A DNA stretch of 64,000 bases from Agrobacterium tumefaciens (GCF_009649785.1 NZ_WJOK01000002.1:248001-312000), one strand, 5' to 3'; counted from the first letter of the stretch, positions 54,793 through 64,000 are shown. The notes: generated from the sequence alone by a model not told the origin. Translations and numbers: made by a program.

Positions 54793-54822
54793 GATTACGT
54801 TTACGCGCACGTAAGTCAATAT
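54793..54822. promoter_or_regulatory. ACGTTTACG-type operator before the nitronate monooxygenase gene
   Basis: TTACGTTTACGCGCACGTAA (54795-54814) followed by GTCAATAT. It is a dyad (TTACG..CGTAA) and shares ACGTTTACG and the ATATTGAC block with the fadD promoter. Confidence 0.45.
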
Positions 54823-55034
54823 CGTGTTCGGCAGCGGATTGAAAGCGAAAACAGCGTCGTACTGGCCCGGCAGACCTGCGCTCACAGCGCCACAATGGAT
54901 CGATTTTCCCCAAGGCAATCCGGTCTTTATCGCAAACGATGCTTGCGGAGGCGCGGCATAGCCGTTACCGAATCGTAAACCAATGGCGCACTGCCACATA
55001 TTTTTTGCGAAGAGCAGTAGAATAAGGATCGGTC

Positions 55035-56180
55035 GTGAGCGGACTGGAAACGGCAATCAGAAATGCTCTGGAAAAATCGGACAGATCGAACGCCGAAGTT
55101 CGTGCACGAATTTACCAATCGTCCCGTCAGGCACTGGAAGCGGGCCTGCGCAAGCAGGGCATAGACGACCCGCAGATTGTGGGCCAGCAGCGCCAGCGGC
55201 TCGAAAGCCTTATCCATGTTATAGAGAATGAAGAGCGGAATCGTCTTCTGGACAGGGTGGAGCAGCAGTTGCGGCCGCCTGTGCCGGAAAGTGCGGCGCA
55301 TGACGGCCCCTCGGTCGATCCCGTCTCACAATCGCAGCATCACGGCGATATGGCAGTCGAGCCGGAATTGCGTGGCGAAACGCGCGACGTGCGGCCTGGC
55401 GTCGCTGCCTCTCCGGAGCCGCTGAGTGCTGGACGTCGTAATGGAAAACCGCCAAGGAGAGGCTCCAGCGCAGGTGACGCCTCGCTCGCGTTTCGTCCGG
55501 AAGGTGCCGTTGGCCGCCGCAAGCGTCGCGGACTTTTCGCCCGGCTTTTCATGCTCGTATCGCTTCTGGCCTTTGTCGGTTTCGGCGCCTGGTGGGTCTA
55601 TTCCTCCGGCCTGCTGCTCACGCCGGAGCAGCGCGATACCAGCGTGCCTAATCCGCCGGCACAAGTCCAGGCGGAGGACTTCAACGGTACTGAGCCCGCG
55701 CCGAGCCTTTCCGCCGGCCGCGGTTTTTCTGACGACTGGGTGGAAGTATTTAATGCGGAGCGCGGCAGTTCCGGAGTTTCGGCAGGCTCCCGCGCCAGTG
55801 TCGAGAACATCGCCACACCCGCCGGCAAGGCGATACGGGTGACGTCGAGAAGCGTCTCTCAGGACGGCGCAATCAGCGTCGAGGTTCCGGTGGAAGTGAT
55901 GCGCGACATGGCGGGTAAATCCTCGACCATCTCGATCACGCTGCAATCCTCCAGCGATCGGCAAACGCAGGTTTCCGTAGCATGCGATTTCGCCACGTTG
56001 GGCGATTGCTCCCGTCACCGTTTCACGGCCACGGCCGAGCGTGCGGATATGCTGCTGAACACGACGTTCGAGCGTTCGCTTGCCCCGAATGCGCCCGGCA
56101 AGATCTTCATCAACAGCGATATCGATGGTAATGCCCGCCCGGTGAACCTGTACTCCGTGCGCATTTTGCCGGGTCAGTAA
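55035..56180 (+). CDS. Unknown membrane-anchored protein, rhizobial
   Basis: Protein of 381 residues with no known domain. The N-terminus (about residues 1-70) is helical and charged (AIRNALEKSDRSNAEVRARI). Next is a disordered Pro/Ser/Arg stretch to about 165, then a basic RRKRRGLFARLF, a single membrane helix (about 172-192, FMLVSLLAFVGFGAWWVYS), and a periplasmic domain of about 180 residues rich in beta strands (ISITLQSSSDRQTQVSVACD). The start is a GTG with AAGGA eight bases before. The N-in/C-out layout could link cytoplasm and periplasm. Conserved among relatives by my reading, but unnamed. Confidence 0.8.
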   Translation: MSGLETAIRNALEKSDRSNAEVRARIYQSSRQALEAGLRKQGIDDPQIVGQQRQRLESLIHVIENEERNRLLDRVEQQLRPPVPESAAHDGPSVDPVSQSQHHGDMAVEPELRGETRDVRPGVAASPEPLSAGRRNGKPPRRGSSAGDASLAFRPEGAVGRRKRRGLFARLFMLVSLLAFVGFGAWWVYSSGLLLTPEQRDTSVPNPPAQVQAEDFNGTEPAPSLSAGRGFSDDWVEVFNAERGSSGVSAGSRASVENIATPAGKAIRVTSRSVSQDGAISVEVPVEVMRDMAGKSSTISITLQSSSDRQTQVSVACDFATLGDCSRHRFTATAERADMLLNTTFERSLAPNAPGKIFINSDIDGNARPVNLYSVRILPGQ

Positions 56181-56199
56181 GAATCCAGCAAGAAGAGGG

Positions 56200-56227
56200 A
56201 ACAAGCGCCGCAGCCGGGGCGCTTGTT
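56200..56227. terminator. Hairpin between the unknown anchored protein gene and ppk2
   Basis: AACAAGCGCC / GGCGCTTGTT, 10 bp, with an eight-base loop, between convergent genes. It has only short T-runs. Confidence 0.6.
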
Positions 56228-56241
56228 GACGTCTCCCAGTC

Positions 56242-57123
56242 TTATTTCAGAAAACCCGGTCCTGATCCCAGGATCTTGTCGTCGATTTCGCCAATCGCCT
56301 TTTTGTCCTTGCCGTCGTAGTCAAGCGTATTGAGGATGTGGCGAATGAGGTTCACCCTCGCACGGCGTTTGTCGTTGGCGCGCACCACCGTCCACGGGGC
56401 GACATCGGTGTGGGTCTTTTCCAGCATCTCGTCGCGCTTTTGTGTGTAGTCGTCCCACTTCGTCAGCGCGGCGATATCCATGTCGGAAAGCTTCCAGCAT
56501 TTCAGCGGGCTGTGGCGACGGTCATGGAAGCGCTCGATCTGCGTTTCGCGGCCGATATCAAGCCAGAACTTGAACAGATGAACACCCTCATGGACCAGCA
56601 TCTTTTCGAGGCGTGGTGTTTCCTTGAGAAAGCGCTTGTGCTCTTCCGGGGTGCAGAAGCCCATAACAGGCTCCACCCCGGCGCGGTTATACCAGGAACG
56701 GTCGAAGAGGACGAATTCTCCAGCCGTCGGGAAATGCGAGATATAGCGCTGGAAATACCATTGGCCACGCTCGGTCTCGGTTGGTTTGGTCAGCGCCACG
56801 ACACGGGCATAGCGGGGGTTGAGGTAAGCGTGGGCCGCAAAGATCGCGCCGCCCTTTCCGGCAGCATCGCGTCCTTCGAAGACTGCCATCACCCGTTTGC
56901 CGGTGGCCTGCAGCCAGAACTGCACCTTGACCAGCTCCACCTGCAGCGCCTCGAGGGTGGCGTCGTATTCCTCCCGCTTCATCTTTTTGTCGTAAGGAAA
57001 ATCTCCGGCGGAAAGCTTTTTCTCCTCCACCCAGTCGGGAAGAACCGGATCATCGATGTCGAAGCTGCGCAGCTTGCCGCCAATGGTGATCTCCACCGAT
57101 CGCTTCTTCGTTTCTTCGCCCAT
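56242..57123 (-). CDS. ppk2: Polyphosphate kinase 2 (class I type)
   Basis: Transfers phosphate between polyphosphate and nucleotides, mainly making GTP or ATP from polyphosphate. The protein has 293 residues, one PPK2 domain. Walker A is [11 protein letters not shown], Walker B and lid region [18 protein letters not shown], with a further [19 protein letters not shown] block. AGGAGG precedes the ATG. It is divergent from phoR, placing polyphosphate handling next to the phosphate regulon. The stop is 15 bases from a convergent hairpin. Confidence 0.94.
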   Translation of the reverse strand: MGEETKKRSVEITIGGKLRSFDIDDPVLPDWVEEKKLSAGDFPYDKKMKREEYDATLEALQVELVKVQFWLQATGKRVMAVFEGRDAAGKGGAIFAAHAYLNPRYARVVALTKPTETERGQWYFQRYISHFPTAGEFVLFDRSWYNRAGVEPVMGFCTPEEHKRFLKETPRLEKMLVHEGVHLFKFWLDIGRETQIERFHDRRHSPLKCWKLSDMDIAALTKWDDYTQKRDEMLEKTHTDVAPWTVVRANDKRRARVNLIRHILNTLDYDGKDKKAIGEIDDKILGSGPGFLK

Positions 57124-57354
57124 GCTTTCCTCCTGATGTTGTTGTGTAAAGGCAACTCGCTGCCAATGAGTTCATATCCACCCGCATAATTCAAGTGAAA
57201 GAGGATTGGTTAGCCGGAGTGCTACCGCAGTGACGATTGCGGCGCAGATTTTGCGCATATACGCTGTGGAAAATACGCGATGATGAATCTCTGTCATGAA
57301 GCTGGCCTATGAGACTCCGATGCGCTGTCAGGTGAAAGTGGAAAGTGTGCTGAA

Positions 57355-58623
57355 ATGGCAGTCATGAAAGGCGAGAGCGGATTGAAGCTTTTTGCGAAAA
57401 AGCTTGGCCGAAACTGGTTGCCTGTTCTCGTCGTCAGCATGCTTGCAGTCGCTGCCGTTTCTGAGTTGCAAACGCCCTACATGCCCGCCGTCCTGTGGCT
57501 CTGTGCCGTCATCGCTATTTTGACCGCCCGGCAAAAGCCGGAGGAGCCGGCTAAGGATGAAACCGCAGCTGCTGAGGCGGAAGAACCTGATGTGCCCGGC
57601 GAAAACGTCATTTCCGGGGTGAGGGCGGGTCTGGCCGTTCTGGATACGCCGGTCTTCATCCTCGATAAAAACGCAGGCGTTCTTTATCAGAACGGCGCGG
57701 CGGAACGCGCCTTTGGCCAGCTTCCGGCCGGCGCGCATATTTCCGCCCGGCTGCGTTCGCCGGGCTTGCTGGATGTCATTCGCGAGACCATCACCACCGG
57801 CCAGCCCAACCAGGTCGAGCATTCCGAGCGTTTTCCCTCAGAGCGGGTCTTCATCGTCCGCATTGCCCGGGCGGATGCGGGAGAGGCAGCGGGTCCACCG
57901 TTCTACATACTTTCGTTCCGCGATGTTTCGGAGCTTCGCCGCATCGACCGCATGCGCAGCGACTTCGTCGCCAATGCAAGCCATGAATTGCGCACCCCGC
58001 TCGCCTCGCTGCGCGGTTTCATCGAAACCATGCAGGGGCCGGCCCGCAACGACCCCAAAGCGCAGGAACGTTTCCTCGCCATCATGCTGGATCAGGCCAC
58101 ACGCATGAGCAGGCTGGTGGATGACCTCATGTCGCTTTCAAGGCTGGAATTGCGGGCGAATATTGCGCCGGACCAGAAGGTCGATCTCGTCCCAGTCATC
58201 GGCCATGTGCGGGATGCGTTGCTGCCGCTCGCCAACGAGCTGGATGTGGTTATTACGCTGCATCTGCCCGACCGGCCGGCAGAAGTGCAGGGCGACCGCG
58301 ACGAGCTGGTGCAAGTGTTTCAGAACCTCGTTGAAAATGCTTGTAAATATGGCCAGGAAGGCAAGGTCGTGGATGTCTGGCTGCGTGCCGAACCCGGTAA
58401 GCCGGTGGAGGTGAGCGTCATTGACAAGGGGCCGGGCATTCCTGCTGAACATGTGCCGCGTCTGACGGAACGGTTTTACCGCGTCAGTGTCGCTGACAGT
58501 CGCTCCAAAAAAGGGACCGGCCTCGGGCTTGCCATCGTCAAGCACATCCTCACCCGCCACCGCGCCCGCCTCATCATTAAATCGGAACTGGGCAATGGCA
58601 CTGACTTTACCGTCAGATTCTGA
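57355..58623 (+). CDS. phoR: Phosphate regulon sensor kinase PhoR
   Basis: Membrane histidine kinase of 422 residues that signals low phosphate to PhoB. Two short hydrophobic segments lie near the N-terminus (about residues 22-58). A PAS domain follows at about 85-180, then HisKA with NASHELRTPLASLRGF (phospho-acceptor His210). The ATPase domain has N-box NLVENACKYG, DKGPGIPAEH and GTGLGLAIVKHIL. The pst genes follow downstream. The start at 57355 could also be 57364. A degenerate CTGTCAT-like pair occurs upstream. Confidence 0.93.
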   Translation: MAVMKGESGLKLFAKKLGRNWLPVLVVSMLAVAAVSELQTPYMPAVLWLCAVIAILTARQKPEEPAKDETAAAEAEEPDVPGENVISGVRAGLAVLDTPVFILDKNAGVLYQNGAAERAFGQLPAGAHISARLRSPGLLDVIRETITTGQPNQVEHSERFPSERVFIVRIARADAGEAAGPPFYILSFRDVSELRRIDRMRSDFVANASHELRTPLASLRGFIETMQGPARNDPKAQERFLAIMLDQATRMSRLVDDLMSLSRLELRANIAPDQKVDLVPVIGHVRDALLPLANELDVVITLHLPDRPAEVQGDRDELVQVFQNLVENACKYGQEGKVVDVWLRAEPGKPVEVSVIDKGPGIPAEHVPRLTERFYRVSVADSRSKKGTGLGLAIVKHILTRHRARLIIKSELGNGTDFTVRF

Positions 58624-58684
58624 CATAGAGTACGTAACAGTCTTTAGCTTCGAAAAATTTTATAAATAAAATCAATAATTTAGG

Positions 58685-58702
58685 CTGTCACAAATCTTTC
58701 AC
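58685..58702 (+). promoter_or_regulatory. Pho box before pstS
   Basis: CTGTCAC-AAAT-CTTTCAC: two seven-base direct repeats at an 11-base period, close to the rhizobial PhoB consensus CTGTCAT-N4-CTGTCAT. A -10-like CATAAA follows at 58711-58716. It lies 117 bases before pstS. Confidence 0.8.
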
Positions 58703-58818
58703 CGAAGTGACATAAAAGGAAGTGGTTACGGTGGTTAAGAAGAGACCGCCGAGCGCATGCTAAGAGCGTCTGCCGCTATCGGCTGCGTCCACAAACAAGC
58801 CCACGACGGGAGAGACAA

Positions 58819-59853
58819 ATGAACTTCGTTAAATTTTCCGCAGCAGCTCTGGTGGCTTCTGTCGCCTTCGCTGGCGCCGCCGCTGCTCGCGACCAGATCC
58901 AGGTTGCTGGTTCCTCCACGGTTCTGCCCTATGCCAAGATCGTTGCCGAAACTTTTGCTGAGACTTTCCCGAACTTCAAGGCTCCGGTTGTTGAGTCTGG
59001 CGGCACGGGCGGCGGTCTGAAGGCGTTCTGCTCCGGCGTCGGCGAAGGCACCATCGACATTGCAAACGCTTCGCGCCCGATCAAGAGCGACGAACTCGCC
59101 GCTTGTAAGGCCGCTGGCGTTGCCGACGTTCAGGAAGTGAAGATCGGCTACGACGGCATCGTCTTCGCAATGGACTCTTCCAACAAGGACATCAAGCTCG
59201 AGCCGAAGGATCTGTACCTCGCGCTCGCCGCTGAAATCGTCAAGGACGGCAAGCTCGTTGCCAACCCTTACAAGAAGTGGTCGGAAATCAACAAGGAACT
59301 GCCTGATGTAGCGATCGCCGCTTACATTCCGGGTTCCAAGCACGGCACGCGCGAAGTCTTCGAAGAGAAGATCATGGCTGACGGCTGCAAGGAAGCCAAG
59401 GCGACCGACGCCATCAAGGCGCTGATCACCGACGCCAAGCAGGCTGCTGCCAAGTGCGTTGCAGTTCGCAAGGACGGCGCTGCAGTCGACATCGACGGCG
59501 ACTACACCGAGACGCTTGCCCGCATCGACGCCAACAAGACCGGCCTCGGCGTTTTCGGCCTGGCATTTTACGAGAACAACGCTGACCGCCTGAAGGTTGC
59601 GACCGTCAGCGGCGTTGTTCCGTCCACGGAAACCGTTGCCAGCGGCAAGTACCCGGTTTCGCGCCCGCTGTTCTTCTACGTGAAGAAGGCTCACCTGGGC
59701 GTTATCCCGGGCCTCAAGGAATATGTCGAGTTCTTCGTTTCTGACGAAATGATCGGCCCCGACTCTCCGCTCGCAAACTACGGCCTCGTTGCCGCTCCGG
59801 AAAAAGAACGCGAAGAAATTCGCTCCAAGTTCGCTGCCGGCGCTTCGATGTAA
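58819..59853 (+). CDS. pstS: Phosphate-binding periplasmic protein PstS
   Basis: High-affinity phosphate receptor of the Pst importer, 344 residues. The signal peptide (SAAALVASVAFAGAAAARDQ region) is cut near AAA-RDQ. Phosphate-binding segments are VAGSSTVLPYAKI, VESGGTGGGLKAFCSG and ANASRPIKSDEL. Codon use is strongly biased, as for a highly expressed gene. A Pho box lies in its promoter, and an attenuator-like hairpin follows before pstC. Confidence 0.95.
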   Translation: MNFVKFSAAALVASVAFAGAAAARDQIQVAGSSTVLPYAKIVAETFAETFPNFKAPVVESGGTGGGLKAFCSGVGEGTIDIANASRPIKSDELAACKAAGVADVQEVKIGYDGIVFAMDSSNKDIKLEPKDLYLALAAEIVKDGKLVANPYKKWSEINKELPDVAIAAYIPGSKHGTREVFEEKIMADGCKEAKATDAIKALITDAKQAAAKCVAVRKDGAAVDIDGDYTETLARIDANKTGLGVFGLAFYENNADRLKVATVSGVVPSTETVASGKYPVSRPLFFYVKKAHLGVIPGLKEYVEFFVSDEMIGPDSPLANYGLVAAPEKEREEIRSKFAAGASM

Positions 59854-59861
59854 TAAACAAG

Positions 59862-59887
59862 GAGGGGTGCGGCCTGCCGCACCCCTC
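59862..59887 (+). terminator. Hairpin after pstS
   Basis: GAGGGGTGCGG / CCGCACCCCTC, 11 bp, with a four-base loop, eight bases after pstS. With no T-run it may stabilise the pstS mRNA end or partly stop transcription, keeping pstS above pstCAB. A further 240 bases without a gene precede pstC. Confidence 0.7.
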
Positions 59888-60127
59888 TCTCCGCTCCGGT
59901 ACCGTTGTGCTTAAGGCGGCTGTCTCCGGTTGACAGTTCCCATCCATCGCCGTCCACATAATTGTTGATGGATTACAGATGGATAGGATGTATCAACCTT
60001 GACGCTTGCCAGACTTTGTTACAGTCAGGCGGCAAGCATCTCTGGATGGTCCAGCGGTCTCGTTTTGATGACTTTTTGATTTGCCCGATATCGCACCGTG
60101 CTCTTGAGGCACGACGAGGGAACTCTA

Positions 60128-61612
60128 ATGAACACATCGATCCTTTTGCTGATACTGGTGTTGATCGGCATCGGCAGTTATCTGCTCGGCAGCCGCCGCG
60201 CCGTTGCTTTGTCTGGTGGGCGTCCCTCCAGCATGCATTCCCGTGCCGGTTATCACGGTTCCTACGCTGTCGTCTGGGCGGTGCTGCCCGCAGCGCTCAT
60301 TCTCTGTATCTGGCTTGTTATCAGCCCGCTGATCGTTACCTCTGCGGTGCGTGGCGAATTTCCCGAAGATGTGCGCTCCCAATCCGAAGCGCAGCAGAGC
60401 CTGACCTACGGCATGGTAACGTCCATCGCCCGCGGTCTTCAGCGTCTGACGCCGGAAGAAACCGCAAAGGTTGATGCGGATACGGCTGCGGTAAGATCGC
60501 TTCTGGCATCGAAGGGCGTGGCAATTGCCGGCGAACCCCAGCGTTTCATGGTCGATGCCGCCCAGACGCTGAATGCGATGACCTCCACCAGCCGCCTGGG
60601 CATGATCGCCACCGTGCTGCTGGCCGCATTCGCCGGTGCCGCTTATGCACTGCGTTCAATCGCGCCGCGTTTTCGGGCGCGCAACAGGGTGGAGCGGGTC
60701 ATTCTCGCGGCTCTGGTCGTCGCGTCGTCCATCGCCATTCTGACGACCATCGGCATCGTCCTTTCGATGCTTTCAGAAGCAATCCAGTTCTTTACCATGG
60801 TTCCGGCGCACCAGTTCTTCTTCGGAACGGTATGGGATCCGCGTTTTGCCGCTGCCGGTGCGACTGACTCTTCCGGCCAGTTCGGCCTGATCCCGCTGCT
60901 CGCCGGCACGCTCTATATTGGTTTCGTCGCCATGCTGGTCGCCGTTCCGGTCGGGCTGTTTTCTGCGATCTATATGTCGGAATATGCGACGCCGCGCCTT
61001 CGCTCGATAGTAAAGCCACTGCTCGAGGTGCTCGCGGGCATCCCGACAATCGTCTACGGCTTCTTTGCGCTGACGACCGTTGGTCCTTTCCTGCGAGATA
61101 TTTCCACGCAGATCAGCGGTCTTGCGACAGGCAACTACGCCAACTTCATCCAGGCGCAGAGCGTCATCACCGCCGGCTTCGTCATGGGCATCATGCTGAT
61201 CCCTTATGTTTCGTCGCTGTCTGACGATATCATCACCGCCGTGCCGCGTTCGCTGCGCGATGGCTCTCTCGGTCTCGGCGCCACGCGCTCTGAAACCATC
61301 AAGAAGGTCATCCTTCCCGCCGCTCTTCCCGGCATCGTCGGCGCCGTGCTGATGACGGCGTCGCGTGCGATCGGCGAGACCATGATCGTGGTTCTTGCGG
61401 CTGGCGTCGCTGCCCGCCTGCAGCTCAACCCCTTCGAACCCATGACAACAGTGACGGTCAAGATTGTCAGCCAGCTGACGGGTGACCTTGAGTTTACCTC
61501 GCCGCAAACGCTGGTGGCCTTCGCGCTGGGCATAACTCTTTTTGCAATCACGCTTTGCCTGAATATCTACGCGCTTTACATCGTGCGCAAATACCGGGAG
61601 CAATATGAATGA
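60128..61612 (+). CDS. pstC: Phosphate ABC transporter permease PstC
   Basis: Inner-membrane permease of 494 residues. It is longer than E. coli PstC because of an N-terminal extension with two helices (ILLLILVLIGIGSYLLGS and VVWAVLPAALILCIWLVISP) and a soluble stretch. The C-terminal MetI domain has EAA loop GSLGLGATRSETIKKVILPA. GAGGGAA lies before the ATG at 60128. The stop overlaps pstA by four bases (ATGA). Rhizobial PstC proteins commonly have this longer form. Confidence 0.94.
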   Translation: MNTSILLLILVLIGIGSYLLGSRRAVALSGGRPSSMHSRAGYHGSYAVVWAVLPAALILCIWLVISPLIVTSAVRGEFPEDVRSQSEAQQSLTYGMVTSIARGLQRLTPEETAKVDADTAAVRSLLASKGVAIAGEPQRFMVDAAQTLNAMTSTSRLGMIATVLLAAFAGAAYALRSIAPRFRARNRVERVILAALVVASSIAILTTIGIVLSMLSEAIQFFTMVPAHQFFFGTVWDPRFAAAGATDSSGQFGLIPLLAGTLYIGFVAMLVAVPVGLFSAIYMSEYATPRLRSIVKPLLEVLAGIPTIVYGFFALTTVGPFLRDISTQISGLATGNYANFIQAQSVITAGFVMGIMLIPYVSSLSDDIITAVPRSLRDGSLGLGATRSETIKKVILPAALPGIVGAVLMTASRAIGETMIVVLAAGVAARLQLNPFEPMTTVTVKIVSQLTGDLEFTSPQTLVAFALGITLFAITLCLNIYALYIVRKYREQYE

Positions 61613-62931
61613 CCGACATCGTTTCCCCGGCGGCCGGTGCTGCCGCCGTGAACAAGGCCACGCGCCGTGATATCGGCATCAAGCGTCGCTATGCAGCTGA
61701 ACGCCGCTTCCGCGCCTATGGATTGGCAGCAATCTCGTTCGGCCTAATCTTCCTCTTTCTGCTGCTCTGGTCGGTCGTATCCAAGGGTCACACCGCCTTC
61801 CAGCAGACGATGATCACCGTTCCGGTCGAGTTTTCCGAACTGATCATCGATCCAAAGAACGAGCGCGCAACCAATCCGGCAAAGCTGATGACGGCCAACT
61901 ACCCCGTCCTCGCCCGTGATGCGGTGGCAAAGGTTCTCGGGGTCGCGCCGACGGATAAGGCCGGTCTTCGCGCCGTCAACGTCATGATCTCCGACAGCGT
62001 ACGCACCCAGCTGCGTGATATCGTCGTCGCCGATCCGTCCGTCATCGGCACCACGCGCAGCGTCACGCTTCTGGCGTCGGGTGATGTCGACAGCGCCTTC
62101 AAGGGCCAGGTCGACATGTCGGGGGATGAAGCAAACCGCCGTATCTCGAACCAGCAGCTCGGCTGGATGAACCAGCTCGTGGAAAGCGGACAGCTTGGCA
62201 AGCATTTCAATACCGGCATCTTCGTCAACGGCGCTTCGAGCCGTCCGGAAGCCGCGGGTGTTGGCGTTGCGCTGATCGGCTCGTTCTACATGATGCTGAT
62301 CGTGCTGGTGCTGTCGCTGCCGATCGGTGTTGCGGCCTCCATCTATCTGGAGGAATTTGCCCCCAAGAACCGTTTGACGGACCTTATCGAGGTCAACATC
62401 AACAATCTGGCGGCTGTTCCCTCCATTGTTTACGGTCTGCTCGGTCTCTCCGTCTTCATCAACTTCATGGGCTTTCCACGCTCGGCCTCGCTGGTCGGCG
62501 GCCTCGTCCTGACGCTGATGACCCTGCCGACGATCATCATCGCCACCCGCGCTGCATTGAAGGCCGTGCCGCCGTCGATCCGCGCCGCCGCACTCGGTCT
62601 TGGCGCTTCCAAGATGCAGACGATTTTCCATCACGTCCTGCCGCTGGCAATGCCTGGCATTCTGACCGGCACCATCATCGGTCTCGCCCACGCACTGGGC
62701 GAAACGGCGCCGCTGCTTCTGATCGGCATGGTGGCATTCGTCGCGAACTATCCGACAACGCCTATGGATCCGTCCACGGCCCTGCCGGTGCAGATTTACA
62801 TGTGGGCGAACGAAGCTGAGCGTGCCTTTGTCGAACGGACATCTGGCGCTATCATCATCCTGCTTCTGTTCCTCATTCTCATGAATGTTGGCGCAATCCT
62901 GTTGCGTCGCCGCTTTGAGCGGCGCTGGTAG
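61609..62931 (+). CDS. pstA: Phosphate ABC transporter permease PstA
   Basis: Second Pst permease, 440 residues, also with an extended N-terminus: TM1 near residue 45 ([19 protein letters not shown]) and a periplasmic insert of some 150 residues before the MetI domain. The EAA loop is [20 protein letters not shown]. Translation is coupled to pstC by an ATGA overlap. pstB follows 14 bases later. Confidence 0.94.
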   Translation: MTDIVSPAAGAAAVNKATRRDIGIKRRYAAERRFRAYGLAAISFGLIFLFLLLWSVVSKGHTAFQQTMITVPVEFSELIIDPKNERATNPAKLMTANYPVLARDAVAKVLGVAPTDKAGLRAVNVMISDSVRTQLRDIVVADPSVIGTTRSVTLLASGDVDSAFKGQVDMSGDEANRRISNQQLGWMNQLVESGQLGKHFNTGIFVNGASSRPEAAGVGVALIGSFYMMLIVLVLSLPIGVAASIYLEEFAPKNRLTDLIEVNINNLAAVPSIVYGLLGLSVFINFMGFPRSASLVGGLVLTLMTLPTIIIATRAALKAVPPSIRAAALGLGASKMQTIFHHVLPLAMPGILTGTIIGLAHALGETAPLLLIGMVAFVANYPTTPMDPSTALPVQIYMWANEAERAFVERTSGAIIILLLFLILMNVGAILLRRRFERRW

Positions 62932-62945
62932 AGGGAGCTAGAGCA

Positions 62946-63761
62946 ATGAACATGTTGTCGGAAGCAGCAGTTGAAAAGGCGCTGGACAAGAAAATGAATG
63001 AAGTCTCATACAAGATGATCGGCAAGGATGTTTCGGTTTATTACGGCGAAAAGCGCGCGCTTTACGACGTGAACCTCAATGTCCGCGAAAACACGGTGAC
63101 TGCACTTATCGGCCCGTCCGGTTGCGGTAAATCCACTTTCCTGCGCACCTTGAACCGCATGAACGACACGATCGACGGTTGCCGGGTCACCGGCAAGATC
63201 ACGCTCGATACCGACGATATCTACGATCAGCAGATCGACGTCGTGGAACTGCGTGCCCGCGTCGGCATGGTGTTCCAGAAGCCGAACCCGTTTCCGAAGA
63301 CGATTTATGAGAACATCGCCTACGGCCCGCGTATCCACGGTCTCGCCCGCAACAAGGCGGATATGGACCAGATCGTCGAGCATAGCCTGCAGAAAGCGGG
63401 TCTCTGGAACGAGGTGAAGGATCGTTTGCTGGAATCCGGCACGGGCCTTTCCGGTGGCCAGCAGCAGCGTCTGTGCATCGCACGCGCGGTTGCCGTCAGC
63501 CCGGAAGTGATCCTGATGGACGAGCCGTGCTCGGCGTTGGATCCGATCGCGACTGCGAAGGTCGAGGAACTCATCCACGAACTGCGCACCAACTACACCA
63601 TCGTCATCGTCACGCACTCCATGCAGCAGGCGGCGCGCGTTTCCCAGCGTACGGCCATGTTCCATCTTGGTCATCTTGTCGAAGAAAACGAAACCGACAA
63701 GATGTTCACCAATCCGGACGACCAGCGCACGCAGGACTACATCATGGGCCGCTTCGGCTGA
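62946..63761 (+). CDS. pstB: Phosphate ABC transporter ATPase PstB
   Basis: ATPase of the Pst importer, 271 residues. Walker A is [19 protein letters not shown], the Q-loop region [18 protein letters not shown] is specific to PstB, the signature [17 protein letters not shown], Walker [17 protein letters not shown], and the switch His in [14 protein letters not shown]. Length and order are normal. phoU follows 98 bases later. Confidence 0.97.
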   Translation: MNMLSEAAVEKALDKKMNEVSYKMIGKDVSVYYGEKRALYDVNLNVRENTVTALIGPSGCGKSTFLRTLNRMNDTIDGCRVTGKITLDTDDIYDQQIDVVELRARVGMVFQKPNPFPKTIYENIAYGPRIHGLARNKADMDQIVEHSLQKAGLWNEVKDRLLESGTGLSGGQQQRLCIARAVAVSPEVILMDEPCSALDPIATAKVEELIHELRTNYTIVIVTHSMQQAARVSQRTAMFHLGHLVEENETDKMFTNPDDQRTQDYIMGRFG

Positions 63762-63859
63762 TCCCCGGCCGGTGCTTTATCGTAACCGTACAAGACTGGT
63801 GCCTCTGCCGTGCCCCGCTGTTGGGCACGCGCATGCAGGCCAAGCCGGAGGAATAGACC

Positions 63860-64000
63860 ATGACACAGACAACGACCCATTCGCATATCCTGTCTGCCTA
63901 TGACGACGAACTGAAGTTTCTGACGCGCCGCATCGCCGAAATGGGCGGTCTTGCCGAGCAGATGTGCGGTGACGCCGTGCGCGCACTCGTCAATTCCGAT
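63860..64000 (+). CDS. phoU: Phosphate regulon regulator PhoU (partial)
   Basis: The first 47 codons of PhoU; the gene runs off the window. It starts MTQTTTHSHILSAYDDELKF and continues LTRRIAEMGGLAEQMCGDAV, matching the PhoU N-terminal helical repeat, which binds metal in the complete protein. GGAGG lies nine bases before the ATG. PhoU links PstSCAB to PhoR and damps the Pho response when phosphate is high. Confidence 0.93.
   Translation, partial: MTQTTTHSHILSAYDDELKFLTRRIAEMGGLAEQMCGDAVRALVNSD

Noticed and set aside
54780..54822. Nitronate monooxygenase promoter with TTGACT as -35
   Set aside because: The spacing would put the transcript start at or inside the ribosome site, so I treat the sequence as an operator only.
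1..64000. CRISPR arrays, insertion sequences or prophage
   Set aside because: No regularly spaced repeats, transposase, integrase or phage structural genes were seen on either strand.

Overview
The window looks like a stretch of chromosome from a Rhizobiaceae alphaproteobacterium, most likely the Agrobacterium tumefaciens species complex. I infer this from the rpmH-rnpA-yidC-engB-argB and dapD-dapE-truA-fmt-def-rmuC gene order, the DUF1150 and DUF982 proteins, the rhizobial iron boxes (TGA-N9-TCA), CTGTCAC-type Pho boxes and the protein sequences themselves. Codon use appears even throughout. I see no insertion sequence, prophage, CRISPR array or other sign of recent transfer.

Layout. 1-8.4 kb: tail of an unidentified gene, ribokinase and rmuC, the def-fmt-truA operon, a membrane protein with dapE and dapD, and a LOG-family protein. 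8.5-16.3 kb: a chemoreceptor, a nucleoside hydrolase, a small heat-shock gene behind a ROSE-like RNA thermometer with its DUF1150 partner, an EF-hand protein, a HAD nucleotidase, an EamA transporter and argB. 16.6-24.4 kb: an orphan anti-sigma-like gene, engB-yidC-rnpA-rpmH behind a clear promoter, a second chemoreceptor, an orphan sensor kinase and tRNA-Arg. 24.6-30.7 kb: a methyltransferase and a sugar/glycerol-phosphate-type ABC operon ending in a phosphodiesterase. 31-42.6 kb: central and nucleotide metabolism (CoA-transferase, proline racemase-family enzyme, pyrC, pyrE, PfkB kinase, two overlapping esterases, a degenerate carbamoyltransferase-like protein, pgi). 42.7-52.1 kb: fadD, then an iron block (fbpC, fbpA, fbpB, TonB receptor, AraC regulator) in which four promoters each carry a TGA-N9-TCA box. 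52.2-57.1 kb: small stress or envelope proteins, tRNA-Thr, a nitronate monooxygenase, an unknown anchored protein and PPK2. 57.3-64 kb: phoR-pstS-pstC-pstA-pstB-phoU (phoU cut by the window end), with a Pho box before pstS.

How it works together. The first third is housekeeping: protein start-site processing, lysine and arginine synthesis, RNase P, membrane protein insertion. The later part is about nutrient sensing. The iron block would import ferric iron and a ferric siderophore under an iron-responsive repressor, probably RirA. The pst-pho block imports and senses phosphate, and PPK2 next to it links to polyphosphate. The most interesting non-coding signals are the ROSE-type hairpin before the small heat-shock gene, the four iron boxes, a FadR-type palindrome plus a Shine-Dalgarno-masking hairpin before the ABC operon, and a LacI-type palindrome before the PfkB kinase. 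I did not find a wholly new multi-gene system. The best candidates for new biology are the orphan anti-sigma-like protein, the carbamoyltransferase-like protein without a phosphate-binding motif, the Ser/Cys proline racemase-family enzyme and the membrane-anchored unknown at 55 kb.
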